This document shows positions 46,906 through 58,468 of a DNA stretch of 64,000 nucleotides, piece after piece. Positions within the stretch are counted from its first letter, which is position 1; each line of letters opens with the position of its first letter. The position numbers and the translations under genes are program-made. The stretch lies in the NCBI RefSeq assembly GCF_018873765.1, contig NC_057923.1, positions 9,808,413 through 9,872,412 of the forward strand. The letters are read 5' to 3'. The notes beneath the pieces were generated by a model. The model had not been told where the DNA came from. It saw nothing but the letters and a program-made list of their open reading frames with translations, and ran no database searches. This stretch comes from Telopea speciosissima. Taxonomy: Eukaryota > Streptophyta > Magnoliopsida > Proteales > Proteaceae.

Positions 46906-48640
46906 ATCAAAAGAATGAGACCGCAATTGAATTGATTTCAATGTCATCTTATCATCTTTTTAAAATTAGGTGGTTGAGACTTAGTATTTTTCAAATTTTG
47001 AGGTTCCTACCACAATATTTGTTGTGGATCAATGATGGCCTTCGAAATAGAATCTTTTCGGTAAGAGTATGATTGACTTGATTTCAATGTCATCAGACCT
47101 TTTAAAATTAGGTGGTTTAGACCGAGGATTTTTCAATTTCCATGTAGTTGAGAGCTTGGTTGAGGTACACTAGCTTAAGGAAGGTTTCTATAAGAAATTT
47201 ATTTTTATTATTTATTATTTAATAGAATTTTTATGAATGTTCTTCAATTTTTTAAATATATATAGATAGATAAATATTTTATGTATATATATATAATTAT
47301 AATTATATATAACCGTGATAAAATAAATAGAAAAAGGCAACATATCACGGTGTCATGCTCTCTCTCACATTCTACCTTCCAATTAATGGGTGTCATAAGA
47401 AAAATCTCTGTTATAAAAAATAATAATAAGTTTTTGAATAACATATAAAGTTTAGGGGGAAAATGATGTCATACAACATACACACTCTTGCAGTCTCTCT
47501 CCTCTTGACACTTTATCCCTTGTTTACAAACTATATTACCATCCTCTCTTGCACTCCCATTAGTTGGACATGAAGATTCCATTACAGGCTACCAGCACGG
47601 TGAGTTGCTTCTCAGAGTTTAGTTATCATATTCAGAATATTGTCGAATGGTAACACAATTATTCTTGCTAAGGATTACAAAATTTATATTTAATTTTTGT
47701 TCTAATTTAGCATCACTTCACTTCTAACCAATGGGGCAAGAATCCATTATGGAGATTAAACTTAATTATAAATCAATCGTTAGTTAAAGATCTGTTCAGA
47801 GACTTGGTGGGTTGTAAGGGGAGAGAGGGTAGAATATGATCCTTTCTTTCATCCCAAGAAAAATAGTAAATAAGTTTTCTTGAGATTGGAGAGAGAGAGA
47901 GAGAGTTGAAATAAGGAGGAATGTAGATGAGCTGAAGGATAAGGAGGAATGTAGATGAGTTGAAAGGATGTCAAAGTAAGGCTTTATTTGACGAGGGATG
48001 ATTCTCTGGTCTCCGGTCTCCGGTCTCCTCTCTCTCTCTCTCTCATTCATGATGATGAAATCCCATTCCCACAATCCCACCCCACACGGTCGGTCGCTCT
48101 CTCTCTCTCTCTCCCTCCCTTCCTCCTTCCTCCTTCCCTTGTGGTTGTGGCTGTCTGGGGACCGTGACTCACCCATGGAATTATAGAGAACTACCAGACC
48201 TGGATCCTATCCAGCCATGACGGGAGCGGTCCAACCCCATCAAAGGACAGTAAAAATAGGGGGACTCACTTGTAAAATGATCACCTCACCCTTGTTTTTA
48301 TTATCGTTTAACGCGGTTAGATAGAATCCTTTTTTGAACTATTCCCTATTCCCCAAACAAGTGCAGCTCAAGTTCTACGAATCATTTTTGTACTGCCTGA
48401 ACCATAAACCATCGAACCATGAGTGGAACGTGAGTCCCAACTCTTGGATTCCATATATGCGGCTCAGACCCAACGAGAATAGTACCTGAGCCGCACTCTT
48501 TTGGAGGCTGGCTCAGTAGCCTCCAAACTCCAAGCTACCCCTTGGCATATTGGAGTGGACCGGAAGTGGATATGGCCCACCCGCTTCCCTCCAAACTCCA
48601 AGCCGGCAAGCCCTTCCACTTTCCCTTGAGCTTCTTCAGG

Positions 48641-48650
48641 TATATATATT
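48641..48650 (+). promoter_or_regulatory. Possible TATA box of the JINGUBANG-like gene
   Basis: TATATATATT lies about 190 bp upstream of the chosen ATG, with a CT-rich leader (48797-48813) between them. The position is plausible but no other core element confirms it. Confidence 0.35.
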
Positions 48651-48839
48651 CTATAACTTCATATTTCATAGCCATTGCCAGCTTTCATCCTGCCAGAATA
48701 TACCTCCACCGCCCCTTACTCCACTCCTTCCTCCTCTTTCCCTTTTTAATACATCTAACCACTAGTCATCTATCTTCCTCACTTCACCATTAGTCTCTCG
48801 CTCTCTCTCTCTCAATTGCTTGAAAGAAAGAAGAAGAAG

Positions 48840-50204
48840 ATGAAGATGGGGATAGTGCCATGTTCCTTGGCATGTCGCACAGACAGCATCGAATCCCAAT
48901 CAAACTCAAACCACCATCTCGACTCGGAGTCAAGCTCTCTCTCATCTCAACCCAGTCTACCTTCTGTTCCTTCCCTCACCTCACAAGCCACACTACAACA
49001 ACAACAACAACTGCAGCACCAAGCCACTACTTCTACTCCTCCAACAAGCTACCACTGCATCTCAACATTCAAAGGCCACTCCTCCCACGTCTTTTCCCTC
49101 TCCCTCGCCGGCAAATTCCTCTACACCGGCTCCTCCGACCGTGAAATTCGTGCCTGGCACCGCCACCCACCTCTTATTCCCAATTCCAACTCCTCTTCAT
49201 CCTCTTCCTCCTCCTCCTCCTCCTCCTCCTCCACCTCCACGATTTCTACCTCGAACAATCAAAACATCGTCGCCATCGTCAAGGGCGCCATCAAGTCCCT
49301 CGTCGTCTCCGGAGACAAACTTTTCAGCGCTCACCAAGATCATAAGATCCGCGTCTGGAGTATCGATAACAACATCGACGACGACAATAACTCCCACCGC
49401 AGCAAGTACAAGCGATTAGCTACTCTACCCACGCTCACCGACCGTGTCCTTCGGTTCCTCCCATCCAAGAACCACATCCAGGTCCGCCGCCACAAGAAAT
49501 GCACATGGGTCCATCACGTCGACACCATCTCCGCCCTAGCCCTCTCTCCTGACGCCTCCCTTCTCTACTCTGTCTCCTGGGATCGAACCATCAAAATCTG
49601 GCGAACTTCCGATTTCAAATGCCTGGAATCCATTAGTAACGCCCACGACGATGCCATCAATGCCTTAGCCCTATCCAACGACGGTCACATGTACACGGGC
49701 TCCGCCGATACCAAGATTAAGGTCTGGAGAAAGCTCCCTGGTGACAAGAAGCATTCTCTTGTATCCACTCTTGAGAGACACAAATCCGCCGTTAATGCTT
49801 TGGCTCTTACAACTGATGGGTCTGTGCTATACTCCGGCGCCTGCGATAGATCGATCGTGGTTTGGGAGAAGGACAGCAGCGCCGCCGCCACCGGAGGAGA
49901 AGGTGGGCACATGGTCGTAGTTGGGGCGCTAAGGGGACACACAAAGGCCATTCTCTGTCTGGCAGTGGTTTCCGATTTGCTGTGCAGTGGATCGGCCGAC
50001 AAGACTGTCAGGGTTTGGAGGAGAGGAATTGAGAAGAGTTACAGCTGTTTGGCGGTTTTGGAAGGACACAGAGGACCCGTAAAGTGTCTCACTGCGGCCA
50101 TTGATGGTTATGATTCCTTGAACAAAAGCTCTTCTTATCTGCTTTACAGTGGCAGTTTGGATTGTGACATCAGGGTTTGGCAGATTATGGTTCCTTTTCA
50201 GTGA
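48840..50204 (+). CDS. JGB: JINGUBANG-type WD40 repeat protein
   Basis: This intronless gene encodes 454 residues from the ATG at 48840 (MKMGIVPCSLACRTDS). The open frame extends upstream only to a TTG, so 48840 or the ATG at 48846 is the true start. A Ser/Gln-rich low-complexity N-terminus (to about 75) precedes seven WD40 repeats that should form one beta-propeller. Repeat ends are visible as SSDREIRAW, HQDHKIRVW, SWDRTIKIW, SADTKIKVW, ACDRSIVVW, SADKTVRVW and SLDCDIRVW. The insert between repeats 2 and 3 (LPTLTDRVLRFLPSKNHIQV, then RRHKKCTWVHHVD) is a hallmark of the JINGUBANG group. In Arabidopsis a member restrains pollen germination in moist air; the role here is inferred. A poly-Ser tract from (TCC)n lies in the loop after repeat 1. 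The gene is intact. Confidence 0.92.
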   Translation: MKMGIVPCSLACRTDSIESQSNSNHHLDSESSSLSSQPSLPSVPSLTSQATLQQQQQLQHQATTSTPPTSYHCISTFKGHSSHVFSLSLAGKFLYTGSSDREIRAWHRHPPLIPNSNSSSSSSSSSSSSSSTSTISTSNNQNIVAIVKGAIKSLVVSGDKLFSAHQDHKIRVWSIDNNIDDDNNSHRSKYKRLATLPTLTDRVLRFLPSKNHIQVRRHKKCTWVHHVDTISALALSPDASLLYSVSWDRTIKIWRTSDFKCLESISNAHDDAINALALSNDGHMYTGSADTKIKVWRKLPGDKKHSLVSTLERHKSAVNALALTTDGSVLYSGACDRSIVVWEKDSSAAATGGEGGHMVVVGALRGHTKAILCLAVVSDLLCSGSADKTVRVWRRGIEKSYSCLAVLEGHRGPVKCLTAAIDGYDSLNKSSSYLLYSGSLDCDIRVWQIMVPFQ

Positions 50205-51209
50205 AGGGTCCGTTTGTTTGGTCTCAACTTTCAAGTTGCAGGTTTTTAATTTCCATTACTCTTCATTTTTTTAATTTTTAATTTTTAATTTTTTTTTCCC
50301 TCCGGATTTCGGATTGCTGACATTAATTGTAAATATGAGTGAGTGAGGAAAGTATATTATAGGTTGTTTTCTTTGTTGTAACCTAAGTATGTAACTAGTG
50401 ATTTTTTCATTAATTAGTTTGTTTAAATTTAAGAAGCTTGATTTAATCAGATCATCTTATTGCTTTGATTTGTCTTTTGGAGAAGAAAAGAAACATGTCC
50501 ATGACTGCTTCTGATTGTAAGTAAAAGAAAGGGAAAGGAAGTGAAATTGAATTTAAAAATAAAATAAAATATAATAATTTATATATTATATAAACTATTT
50601 AAATTTAATAAATAAAATTTTCTAATGTATTTTTTATTTATTTTTTAAATCCAAAGGAATTGGATGTAAATTTAAGTGAAATTTAATAACCACTTAGAGA
50701 ATGAATTCCAATAATGAGAATAACTGGATCACCCTTCCACTTGGCAAACTTAAGTATGCCCAGTCTTCATATTTTTTTGGATATGTGTCTTTGGAGAGAA
50801 ATTTTTTCTTTATTTTATTTGTGAAAATAGTCAAAGAATGGATTTTTTTTATTGTTCTTCATGCCACTGAAGATGGGTTGTAGTTTGCAGGTCATTAGAA
50901 AGCACTACAGAGTTTAATAGTTTTGCTGAAAAAAAAGTGGTATGGGGGCTTAAAGGAAAAGGTGTCCTCCTTGTCGACATCTTTTATAACATCAGCCCGG
51001 GATATATGGCAGCATTCAAAAGAAACACTGTTTGTGGTTTTTTTTTTTTCTCTTTAGATAAAATGAATTTGTAAATGGACCAGGATCTTCTGCTGCTGTA
51101 TCGGCGGGGTGGCAATGCACATTTGACGGCACAGCAGAGGCCATGTGTTGTATGCTTGCCTTTATCCCTTATTTGACAATAAGTATCAATAAATAGAAAG
51201 TTCATTACT
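50205..51209. other. 3' flank of the WD40 gene
   Basis: Contains the probable 3' UTR and AT-rich DNA. Repeated TTTTTAATT words lie at 50268-50296. Short ORFs (50701-50883, 50984-51205) are unrecognised. Confidence 0.45.
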
Positions 51210-52425
51210 TACTCGGGGAGGGATCTACACACCGTTTGCTTATGAAATTTCTCATGTTAAGTCAATGAGTGGACAGGAAGGAGTGCCTCACGATTTGTAT
51301 ATAAGGGGTCCACATGGTCAGGATTTCAGGGAGATGTAAGAGTATAAGATTTTAGCTCACTTATTCTTAGAATGTCCAGTCTCCAAAGTTCTACGGGCAA
51401 AATTTCTAGCGTGTTTCGGAATTGCATGGCAATCTCCTAGAGATATTGGTGATATGTTTGCATGGTGGAAATGAAAAAAATATGAGTATATCTCTAAAAG
51501 GTTTGTGGCTAGCTGGCTTTGTCTTACTGCCATATAATCTATGGATGGAGAGAAATTTTCATCAATGTGAGGGGATAAAGAGACCTATATCGCAGTGAAG
51601 GAAATAGAGCTGCTGATTGGCTTACGAACTATGCGTGCACGACTGACACTAACTCTAGATTCGGAACTGATTTTGCTTTGCCTGAAGACCTCAATCGTAT
51701 CATTTGGGAGGATTCCCTTGGAATCCCAATTGTAAGGCTTTGATTCTTGGAGGGTATTGTATGGGAGTGAGATTTTCTGATGAGTGTGTGTGCACCTTGC
51801 TTTGTAATGGGTTGGGGTAAGGCAGGAATGTCCCCCCCTTGTAAGTGTTATTCATTTTTTTGATTTTAATAATAGCTTAGGGGCCAGCCCGGGTCCAGAG
51901 AATATTCGGGTTAAAAAAAAAAAAAAAAAAACCTATATCGCAGCTTTTCAAAGTAATATTGCGGGATCTTGCTGAGGTGAGTCCCAATATGAAAGGTTAT
52001 GTATCTTCAATTTCAAAGCTTGCATGCTCTAAAAGATTGAGACTTCTAATTCGACCATGCCTTGTTCAAAATATTCAACAAGTTTTCTAGTGCAAATATG
52101 ATTTGGAAAGGATAAAACTTAATATTCATGGATGTTCTTTGGGAAATTCAAAAAGAGCTAGGAGGTATTGTGTTTGCTTTTAAAATTTTCTTGGGGATGA
52201 AATCCAACTTTGAAGCTGAAATGGCAGCTCTTATTTATGGTTTGCAAACAGCTAGGGAGCAGTCTCTGTATTCGTTTCCTTCCTCTATTGAATGGAAATT
52301 TTCTCATTGCTTTAGGGAAGTCAACCCAATTGTGGATTTTTTGGCCAATAAATTGGCGAAACAAGGAGTCTCAGCTTTAAAAGCTCACTTATTCACTCAC
52401 TTTGGCATACATCTTTTGTGACATA
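51210..52425 (+). mobile_element. Old L1-type LINE 3' region, interrupted by a younger LINE fragment
   Basis: The plus strand carries, in changing frames, the C-terminal zinc-knuckle region of an L1 reverse transcriptase ORF (a DSL-type segment leading to LILECPVSKVLRAKFLACFG near 51355-51430). After the nested insertion comes the linker before RNase H (QLFKVILRDLAEVSPNMKG near 51944-52000). The RNase H tail (EAEMAALIYGLQTARE; REVNPIVDFLANKLAKQG) ends at 52421. The element is frame-broken. The 5' part, including most of the RT, is missing. Confidence 0.75.
51596..51930 (+). mobile_element. 5'-truncated L1 3' end nested in an older L1, 13-bp target duplication
   Basis: ACCTATATCGCAG occurs at 51583-51595 and 51931-51943. 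Between them lies 335 bp starting in the RNase H tail (EGNRAADWLTNYACTT-like). It continues with the element's 3' UTR and ends in a poly-A tail of about 19 bases (51913-51931). This is a textbook truncated target-primed insertion. The intact A tail and perfect duplication make it one of the younger insertions here. Confidence 0.88.
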
Positions 52426-52763
52426 AGCTCTTAAAATGTCAACTCCTCCTAATTGCCGTCTATTTTCAAACAGGGAAATTGGTTACGCGGTAGGATTAGA
52501 GATAAGACCATATGAAACTCATTTTTTCTTTTAAGTCTGCAACCAACCTTAAGACTTAAAAACTCGTTTGAATTAGAAGAATGCCAAACGAACCAAACTT
52601 TTTGGTGAGGAATAGAATTCTTCTGGACGTTCTAGAACACTGCGTGTTATTATGGTTAATATTCTCAAGTTCACAAGATTATTTAATGATGGCGTGGGTT
52701 TCTCACATCGCAACAGGTATGGTATGTATGGAAAACGATTTCATTTGGTAGAGGTGCCCACAT
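52426..52763. other. Short intergenic spacer
   Basis: No gene or repeat boundary recognised. Confidence 0.4.
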
Positions 52764-52991
52764 CATGGTATTAAGTATTGGTATCGTATCAGTAAATTGG
52801 TCGATACATATCAGAATCGACGGAGAATGATACGATACAGATTGGTGGTGCCGGTATCTAGTGAAGGTAAAATGATTCAAAAATCAATTTTTAATCCAAA
52901 TTTGAGCACAAAATGGTCCAATCTAGCCCGATATGATCCATCTATATTGGTATTGCTATTGGCCGAGACCAATACCAATACTGAAACTATG
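52764..52991. mobile_element. hAT-like MITE with CATRGTNTTNAGTATTGGTAT termini
   Basis: The left end CATGGTATTAAGTATTGGTA and the reversed right end CATAGTTTCAGTATTGGTAT form an inverted repeat around GGTATCGTATCAG/GATACGATAC words. The terminus matches the 140-bp MITE at 20982-21121. No 8-bp duplication is preserved. Confidence 0.6.
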
Positions 52992-53069
52992 ATTTAAATC
53001 CTTAACCTACATGGTGTCTGAGGAGAAAGAGTGCCAATGCGAGGCCAGAGGCTCATTATGTGAGAGAAC

Positions 53070-53224
53070 ATTGGAAGGAATCCACGAGGCTCCCGTCACT
53101 ACGGGGTCTGGGGAGGGTCATAATGTACACAGTCTTACCCCTGCCTTCACAGAGAGGCTGTTTCCAAACTTGAACCCATGACCGCTTGGTCACAATGGAG
53201 CAACTTTACTATTGCACCAGGACC
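53070..53224 (-). repeat. Au-like SINE
   Basis: On the minus strand the sequence starts with a pol III A-box-like TGGTGCAATAGTAAAGTTGC. A B-box-like GGTTCAAGTTT follows about 35 bp later. The diagnostic Au body comes next (GGAAACAGCCTCT, AGGCAGGGGTAAGACTG, ATGACCCTCCCCAGACCCCG, GACGGGAGCCTCGTG). The order and spacing match the Au SINE family widespread in angiosperms. No flanking duplication was resolved. Confidence 0.85.
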
Positions 53225-53663
53225 CACAAGAGTGAAAAAGAAAATTTTCCAATTCATGGATTAATCTGAAAATTTTCTGTGTCAATCATATAATCATTAA
53301 CCTTGCTTGAATTGAAACAATTGCATGTCAAAAAGATACTCATGGAACTAGGGTTTCACACACAGATTTCTCAGAAAATAACTCAGTCAATTCAAAAGCT
53401 TGAAAATTAGGTTAGCTGTTGCATCAATAAGTTGCATAAATATGGCTTCTCAGTTTTAAAAACACCAAAAAAAAAAAAAAAAAAAGAAGGTAGCATAAGT
53501 CTTACCTTGACGTTAGTTGGACTTTAACCTCCTATTATGCTACAACTTATTCTGACATTTACTATTATAATATAGGAAAATTGTTATTATCATACATTAT
53601 TAATTAGATAATAATAAAGATTACGTAACTTCATAAGTTGAATGTCAGCAAAATAAAGATTAA
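53225..53663. other. Intergenic spacer
   Basis: AT-rich with a poly-A tract at about 53467-53485. No feature recognised. Confidence 0.4.
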
Positions 53664-53778
53664 GGCAGCGTTTGATTTGCATTCTAAGTTAATTTTCGTT
53701 CTCGGGTGATAAAAATAGTTGTTTTTTTTACCCAATAATGCAAAATCGACTTGGAATGCATTCATACCAAACACAACC
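53664..53778. mobile_element. Tourist-like MITE, 115 bp (PIF/Harbinger type)
   Basis: TAA at 53661-53663 and 53779-53781 flanks termini GGCAGCGTTTGATTTGCATTC and, reversed, GGTTGTGTTTGGTATGAATGC. The foldback core GATAAAAATAGTTGTTTTTT is nearly that of 42904-43019, in the same family. Confidence 0.8.
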
Positions 53779-54334
53779 TAAGTTTCCCTTTACCTACGGT
53801 GAGAAGAAAATCTCTTACTCCACACGATCCGATCATCTAGTTGGACTCAGAAATGGTATTTGGTACTGCCCGTCAGATTAAGAAAGAGGAGTTAATAATG
53901 ACATTCACTATTCCAAGAGTTCAATCATAACGTCAATTAACTTTCAATGAAGAGAATATTCTATCTTGACCCAAGTAGCAGAAAACTTTTTTGCAAAATA
54001 TCGGACTGCTTTGTCCCTCAGAATATCGATTCGGATTTTTTTGCACCATTTTGCCCTCTCCTATACGACACCACCAATACAATATCGATCAAGTGATAGT
54101 ATCGGCCACCGCGGATCCAATCTGATACCTAAAACTATGAGCACAACACAATCAATATGGACTGGGCTTACAAGACGTGGATATCTTCCTCTCCCAACCC
54201 CTCCCCCCTCCCCCCTCCCCCCTCCCCCCTCTCAAAATTTGAATTATTATCTTAGGAACCTTAAAGAGGTTTGAACCATACAAGTGGTTTGAATAATACA
54301 AGTTCAAAGGAGGATAGAATAAAGGATTGAGAGA
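53779..54334. other. Intergenic; MITE-like remnant and (CCCCTC)n microsatellite
   Basis: Positions 53998-54140 contain AATATCGG/CCGATACTAT words and a right end CTAAAACTATG, a remnant related to the 52764 MITE. Four TCCCCCC units form a microsatellite at about 54200-54231. Confidence 0.5.
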
Positions 54335-54552
54335 CAGGAGGGGTATCCGACTTTAGGCCGACTAAATCCCCCCCTGGACTCGTACATGACCCCCGCACCA
54401 CGCACGAACCGGGAACTTCTGGGCCCTAGTGAACCTCAGGAGGGTGGCCCCAAGAAATTATTCAGCGGCGAAGGTTTGATCACGAGACCTCGCTTCCTGA
54501 GGGGGAGTCTCATGTCCCCTCCAAGCCAACTGCGCTAACCCCTTAGGGTTAA
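54335..54552 (-). repeat. tRNA-derived SINE
   Basis: On the minus strand the sequence begins with GGGGTTAGCGCAGTTGGCTTGG, which has an A-box (TTAGCGCAGTTGG). About 35 bp later a B-box-like GGTCTCGTGATCAAACC follows. The body has CTAGGGCCCAGAAGTTCCC, then GGTTCGTGCGTGGTGCGGGG and GTCATGTACGAGTCC. A truncated relative lies at 5393-5505. The split tRNA-like promoter without a foldable tRNA indicates a SINE, not a tRNA gene. Confidence 0.75.
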
Positions 54553-57500
54553 CTTGTATTATTTATACTATGGAGATTGCAGAGATCATTGAGACGGGAC
54601 TTTGAGAGACAAGTTTCCCATATTAATGCTCTACTCAAACTTTTAACTTAAAACTTCTATTTATTATATAGAGATCGGATTACCTAAGATCATAACTGTA
54701 ATATTTTGGTTTCTGATGTTAAATAGTCAAAAGAATGTAGTCATCCCTTTTATAAGCAAAAACTTTGAAAGAAATATGAAGAAGGGAAAAGGAATCGTGT
54801 AGATTGCTTCGCAAGCCCGCTTACAAAATTACAGACCCCACATTCTCTCTATTCCATTAAAACCCTTTAGTTCGAACCTGCGACGCCTATTGGTGCAAAA
54901 CTGCACACAGGCATTCAAAGAAACCCTCTCCCTATGAAGAATCCACCTCTATGATAAAACATAAAAATAAAAATAAAAAAAAAGAAGAAGATTTGCTACA
55001 CGGACAGTGTGCAATTTCATACCTTGAACGAGGGGTATTATGGAAAAACATTAAAAATAGGAGACATGAAACATTTTATAGAGAATATGCTATAATAATT
55101 TGAGTCTTATGAAGGGCGCCAGCAAGCAAATCTTTTACCCCAAAAAAGGTAATAATAACGGAGAGATGAGGGTTCTTCACTCCACCAATGAGGGAGGGGT
55201 GGGAATCTCCCACACCACCAATGGCAGCACAAAGAGTGATATCATACATATATATATATATACCCACATGTTCAATATGGAAGAAAGAAATTAAAACAAT
55301 AAAAAAATACATGTGAGACACCGATGGTACAGAGTTCATGACTTTCATGGGAAACTTTTTTCCATAATAAAATGTTCTTTCTCATAAGAATCGTCTGCAT
55401 GGCAAGTCTTCAGAAATTTTTAAACAAAAACAACTCGCAATCTATCATGTATTTTTTTTAGGAAAAATCTTGTTTTAACCAAAATTGGTTATAAATTGTA
55501 ACTTTACTCTTTTGCTTCTTGTCTTATTATCAAAAGTTATTTTAGTCAAGAGTGAAAAAAAAATTTCAAAATAAATTAAAAATCACATATCATTATGTTA
55601 TTTTCAAAAAATGTCATTTCCATGTGGAACGACAAAATTAACCTTACGTTAAATAACTTTTAGGAATAAGACAAAGGGCCAATAAATAAGATTACAACTT
55701 CTTACTTCACCTACTTGGTGACAACAAGATACACCCTTTTTTTATAATAAAAGAACAAAAATAATAATCCCTTGATGACTCAGTTTACACCAATTAATAA
55801 ATAACAAAAATTGCTCAGCATGGTTTATCTTCTTCTCATATACAAAATAATACTTCACCTGTAAACATATTTTAAGAACTAAAATATTTGTTTTTAAATT
55901 GCTAGTACACTTTTAACTCACTATCTTAAGTCTCCATCCTCCATTTCTATTCATTTTATTATGGATCATGGCCTCACATAAAAAGTTTAGAGTTGTCAAC
56001 TACCAAGACAATAGGATCTCAGAGGATTTCAGTGCCATGGACAAGTTGAACACAGATGGATAGTGAAAGAGAAATGCCTGCATAGATGATCCAGACAAAA
56101 CACAAAATTAATGACATTGTAGCCAAAGAACCCTTTCAAACTTTTTGTTTTATGGACAAGAGCTTATTTTCCTTTAAGTGTTAACTAAGATAGAGTTTAT
56201 TAACCTATCTCCTGACTGATTAACCAATAATCCCAAAGAGAATGATTTAATGGACACCTAAAATGATGGGATATCTCCACTGCATAACCTCAGAGCATGA
56301 CTGGTTAAGATTTCAGTGGATCTGATACACACTAATTTTACACACAAAGTTTAATTAATAAAAGATGAAAGACTCATCATAAAGAAATATTTAAAAAATA
56401 CAATTGATTCTGAAATGTCAAACAGTTTCTTTCAAATTCTCCATCAAATCAAGCAATATATCAGTTACCCAAGGAGCACAGTGAGGGTTATTGTCCATTT
56501 CAAAGTACCAATGAGCAACAGAAACAGAAAGCATGAAGTGCCACCACGGAATGGTCTACAGTGGTGACTTTGTTGGTGCAACGGGAAGGTTTCAACTCCC
56601 ATCGGTGCTACCGTGAAGAATTCCTTCTTCATGGAGTCACCTCGCCAATGAAGAAGGAATTCTTCTCTACTGGTGAAGGAAAGATACCAACATGCCAACC
56701 TGGAATTGACATCATTCTTGGCTTTGATGAATGCCTATGATCCAACTTGCAAGGCCACTGAGAATTCCATCATTTAGCTGTTATTGTTATAATCTTCCCC
56801 TGCATTAGTACTTCCTCATGGGGCAAGTAATTTTTGGCCTCACAGTTGCTTGTGCTGCCAATCTAAAATTAGTATGGAACATTGATGAGAACGTCCCTTC
56901 CAGTTGCAAATGACAATGAGCATAGATGGTTAAGGCACAACCCTATTTCTTGCATGTCCAAGAAATCAAGAAACCACCAGGACAGAAATTCATGTTGTTG
57001 ATCTTCAATTCAACAATTAGTGGAATATGGCCACCTAAGTATTAGATGGCAGTCATTATGACAAACAGAGGCAGATAACTTCATAAATGATGGTCTTAAC
57101 TGGGGGAAACTGAATTCTCATTAATGATGATGCTCTACTCTAATATGGAGTGAAGGAGCAGTCTTTGTCACCATCCAGTACCAATTACCCATGAAGCTAT
57201 TCCCCACATTATTAATGGATTCTAGTATCCTTCTTGTATTGCCTATTTTATAGATGCAGGAAAATTAATAGAAACAAACATGCTAAAAAAGGGTAAAGCA
57301 TAAGCTTCACACAGGTCAAACAATTAGTAAATTTAAGCGGTAAACAGATTAAGAAGATACAACAATAGTAGAATAGGAATCAGATTCCTCGCAACCGTAT
57401 ATGAGATATTGCATCAAACTCAACCAGACCACTGGACCCTTGGTACCAATCAACTAGACCAATGGATTTGTTGAACAAAATAGTAAGCCATGTATGGGCA

Positions 57501-58468
57501 GACATTGAACCAAATCATCTGTGAAGCTGGACAGTTAATAACCTCAATGATTTGTCAAAACATTGGCGTTTTAGACAAACCTGGTAAATAAGAGATTTGA
57601 GGCCTCAGGTACCTGTGATAACAAGGGACAAGGTATGATCACCAGTGAAAACAGGCAGGTGCAACTTTTGTCATCCCACCTGCATAGCAACACTGCTAGC
57701 ACAATATGTTATAAGCATTAATTCACACGAGATGTAAACTATTAATTGCCACACAAAAAAATTTGCTTGCCTGAAAGGTCCCACCAACCCAAGCCCTACA
57801 CAACACAAACCTTAATAATCATGTAAAGTTTAAAGTCCATTGGGTTTAGGTGGCTAAACTTTCCCACTGAAGAATGCTCCACTAATTCAAGAAATATTTT
57901 TTACTAAAAAGTTCACCATGTGAGGCTGACATAGAGCCATGCTTTAAGGGCATACCTAAGGATTAGAATGTACATAATGAAGAGAAAAAGAAAAACACTC
58001 GCCAAAATTTATTTCTTTTATCTGTTGCCACTTCTTTATTGTTATTTCTCATGAATTCTGCAGTTGAAATCGAAATGCACAGGTCAGAAAATAATAAAAA
58101 ATAATAATAATGACTAAATACAGGAACAAGCTTTCACTGATAACTGTATTCAAAGGCAAATATGGAATTGCTAGGAATCAACTCCAGAAAGGTGGAGTTC
58201 ATCAGGAAAAGCAATTGGCTTGTCAATCTTCCTGTTATTTGTTACGTTTTTGCTAGCTGCGTTGGCTTTTACCCATCTTCTATACTCCTTCATTTTCACT
58301 AATTTTCTTCATTATCGATCAAAAAGAGAGGGGAGTTAAACCTAAATGTTGGATCTACAGACTAAACAAATACACCTCAACTGTAATTTCTCTGGACCAT
58401 GATATGTATCTTTTTTATGTTTTAAACTGTCAAAATTGTTGAGAAGAACAGTTAGAGATGTGCTCCTC
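54553..58468. other. Long intergenic region downstream of the ABC1 kinase gene
   Basis: No coding region with family signatures is visible across nearly 4 kb. A (TA)n run lies near 55247-55262. The only modest ORF, 56465-56698 (minus), lacks motifs. Part of 58000-58468 is probably the kinase 3' UTR. A gene with short exons cannot be excluded. Confidence 0.4.

Larger units (their letters stand above)
45738..48640. other. Intergenic region with poly-C tract, MITE and L1 tail
   Basis: A C/G-rich homopolymer tract lies at 45771-45792. An inverted-repeat element is at 45938-46082 and an L1 tail at 46680-46900 (both listed separately). A duplicated AAGGAGGAATGTAGATGAG unit lies at about 47912-47960. 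(GA)n and (CT)n tracts occur at about 47890, 48025 and 48097. A dispersed repeat fragment lies at 48205-48265. Positions 48400-48640 are likely promoter for the WD40 gene. Confidence 0.45.

Noticed and set aside
48816-48839. N-terminal extension of the WD40 protein from position 48816
   Set aside because: The codon there is TTG, within a CT/AAG-rich leader. The ATG at 48840 is the first real start.
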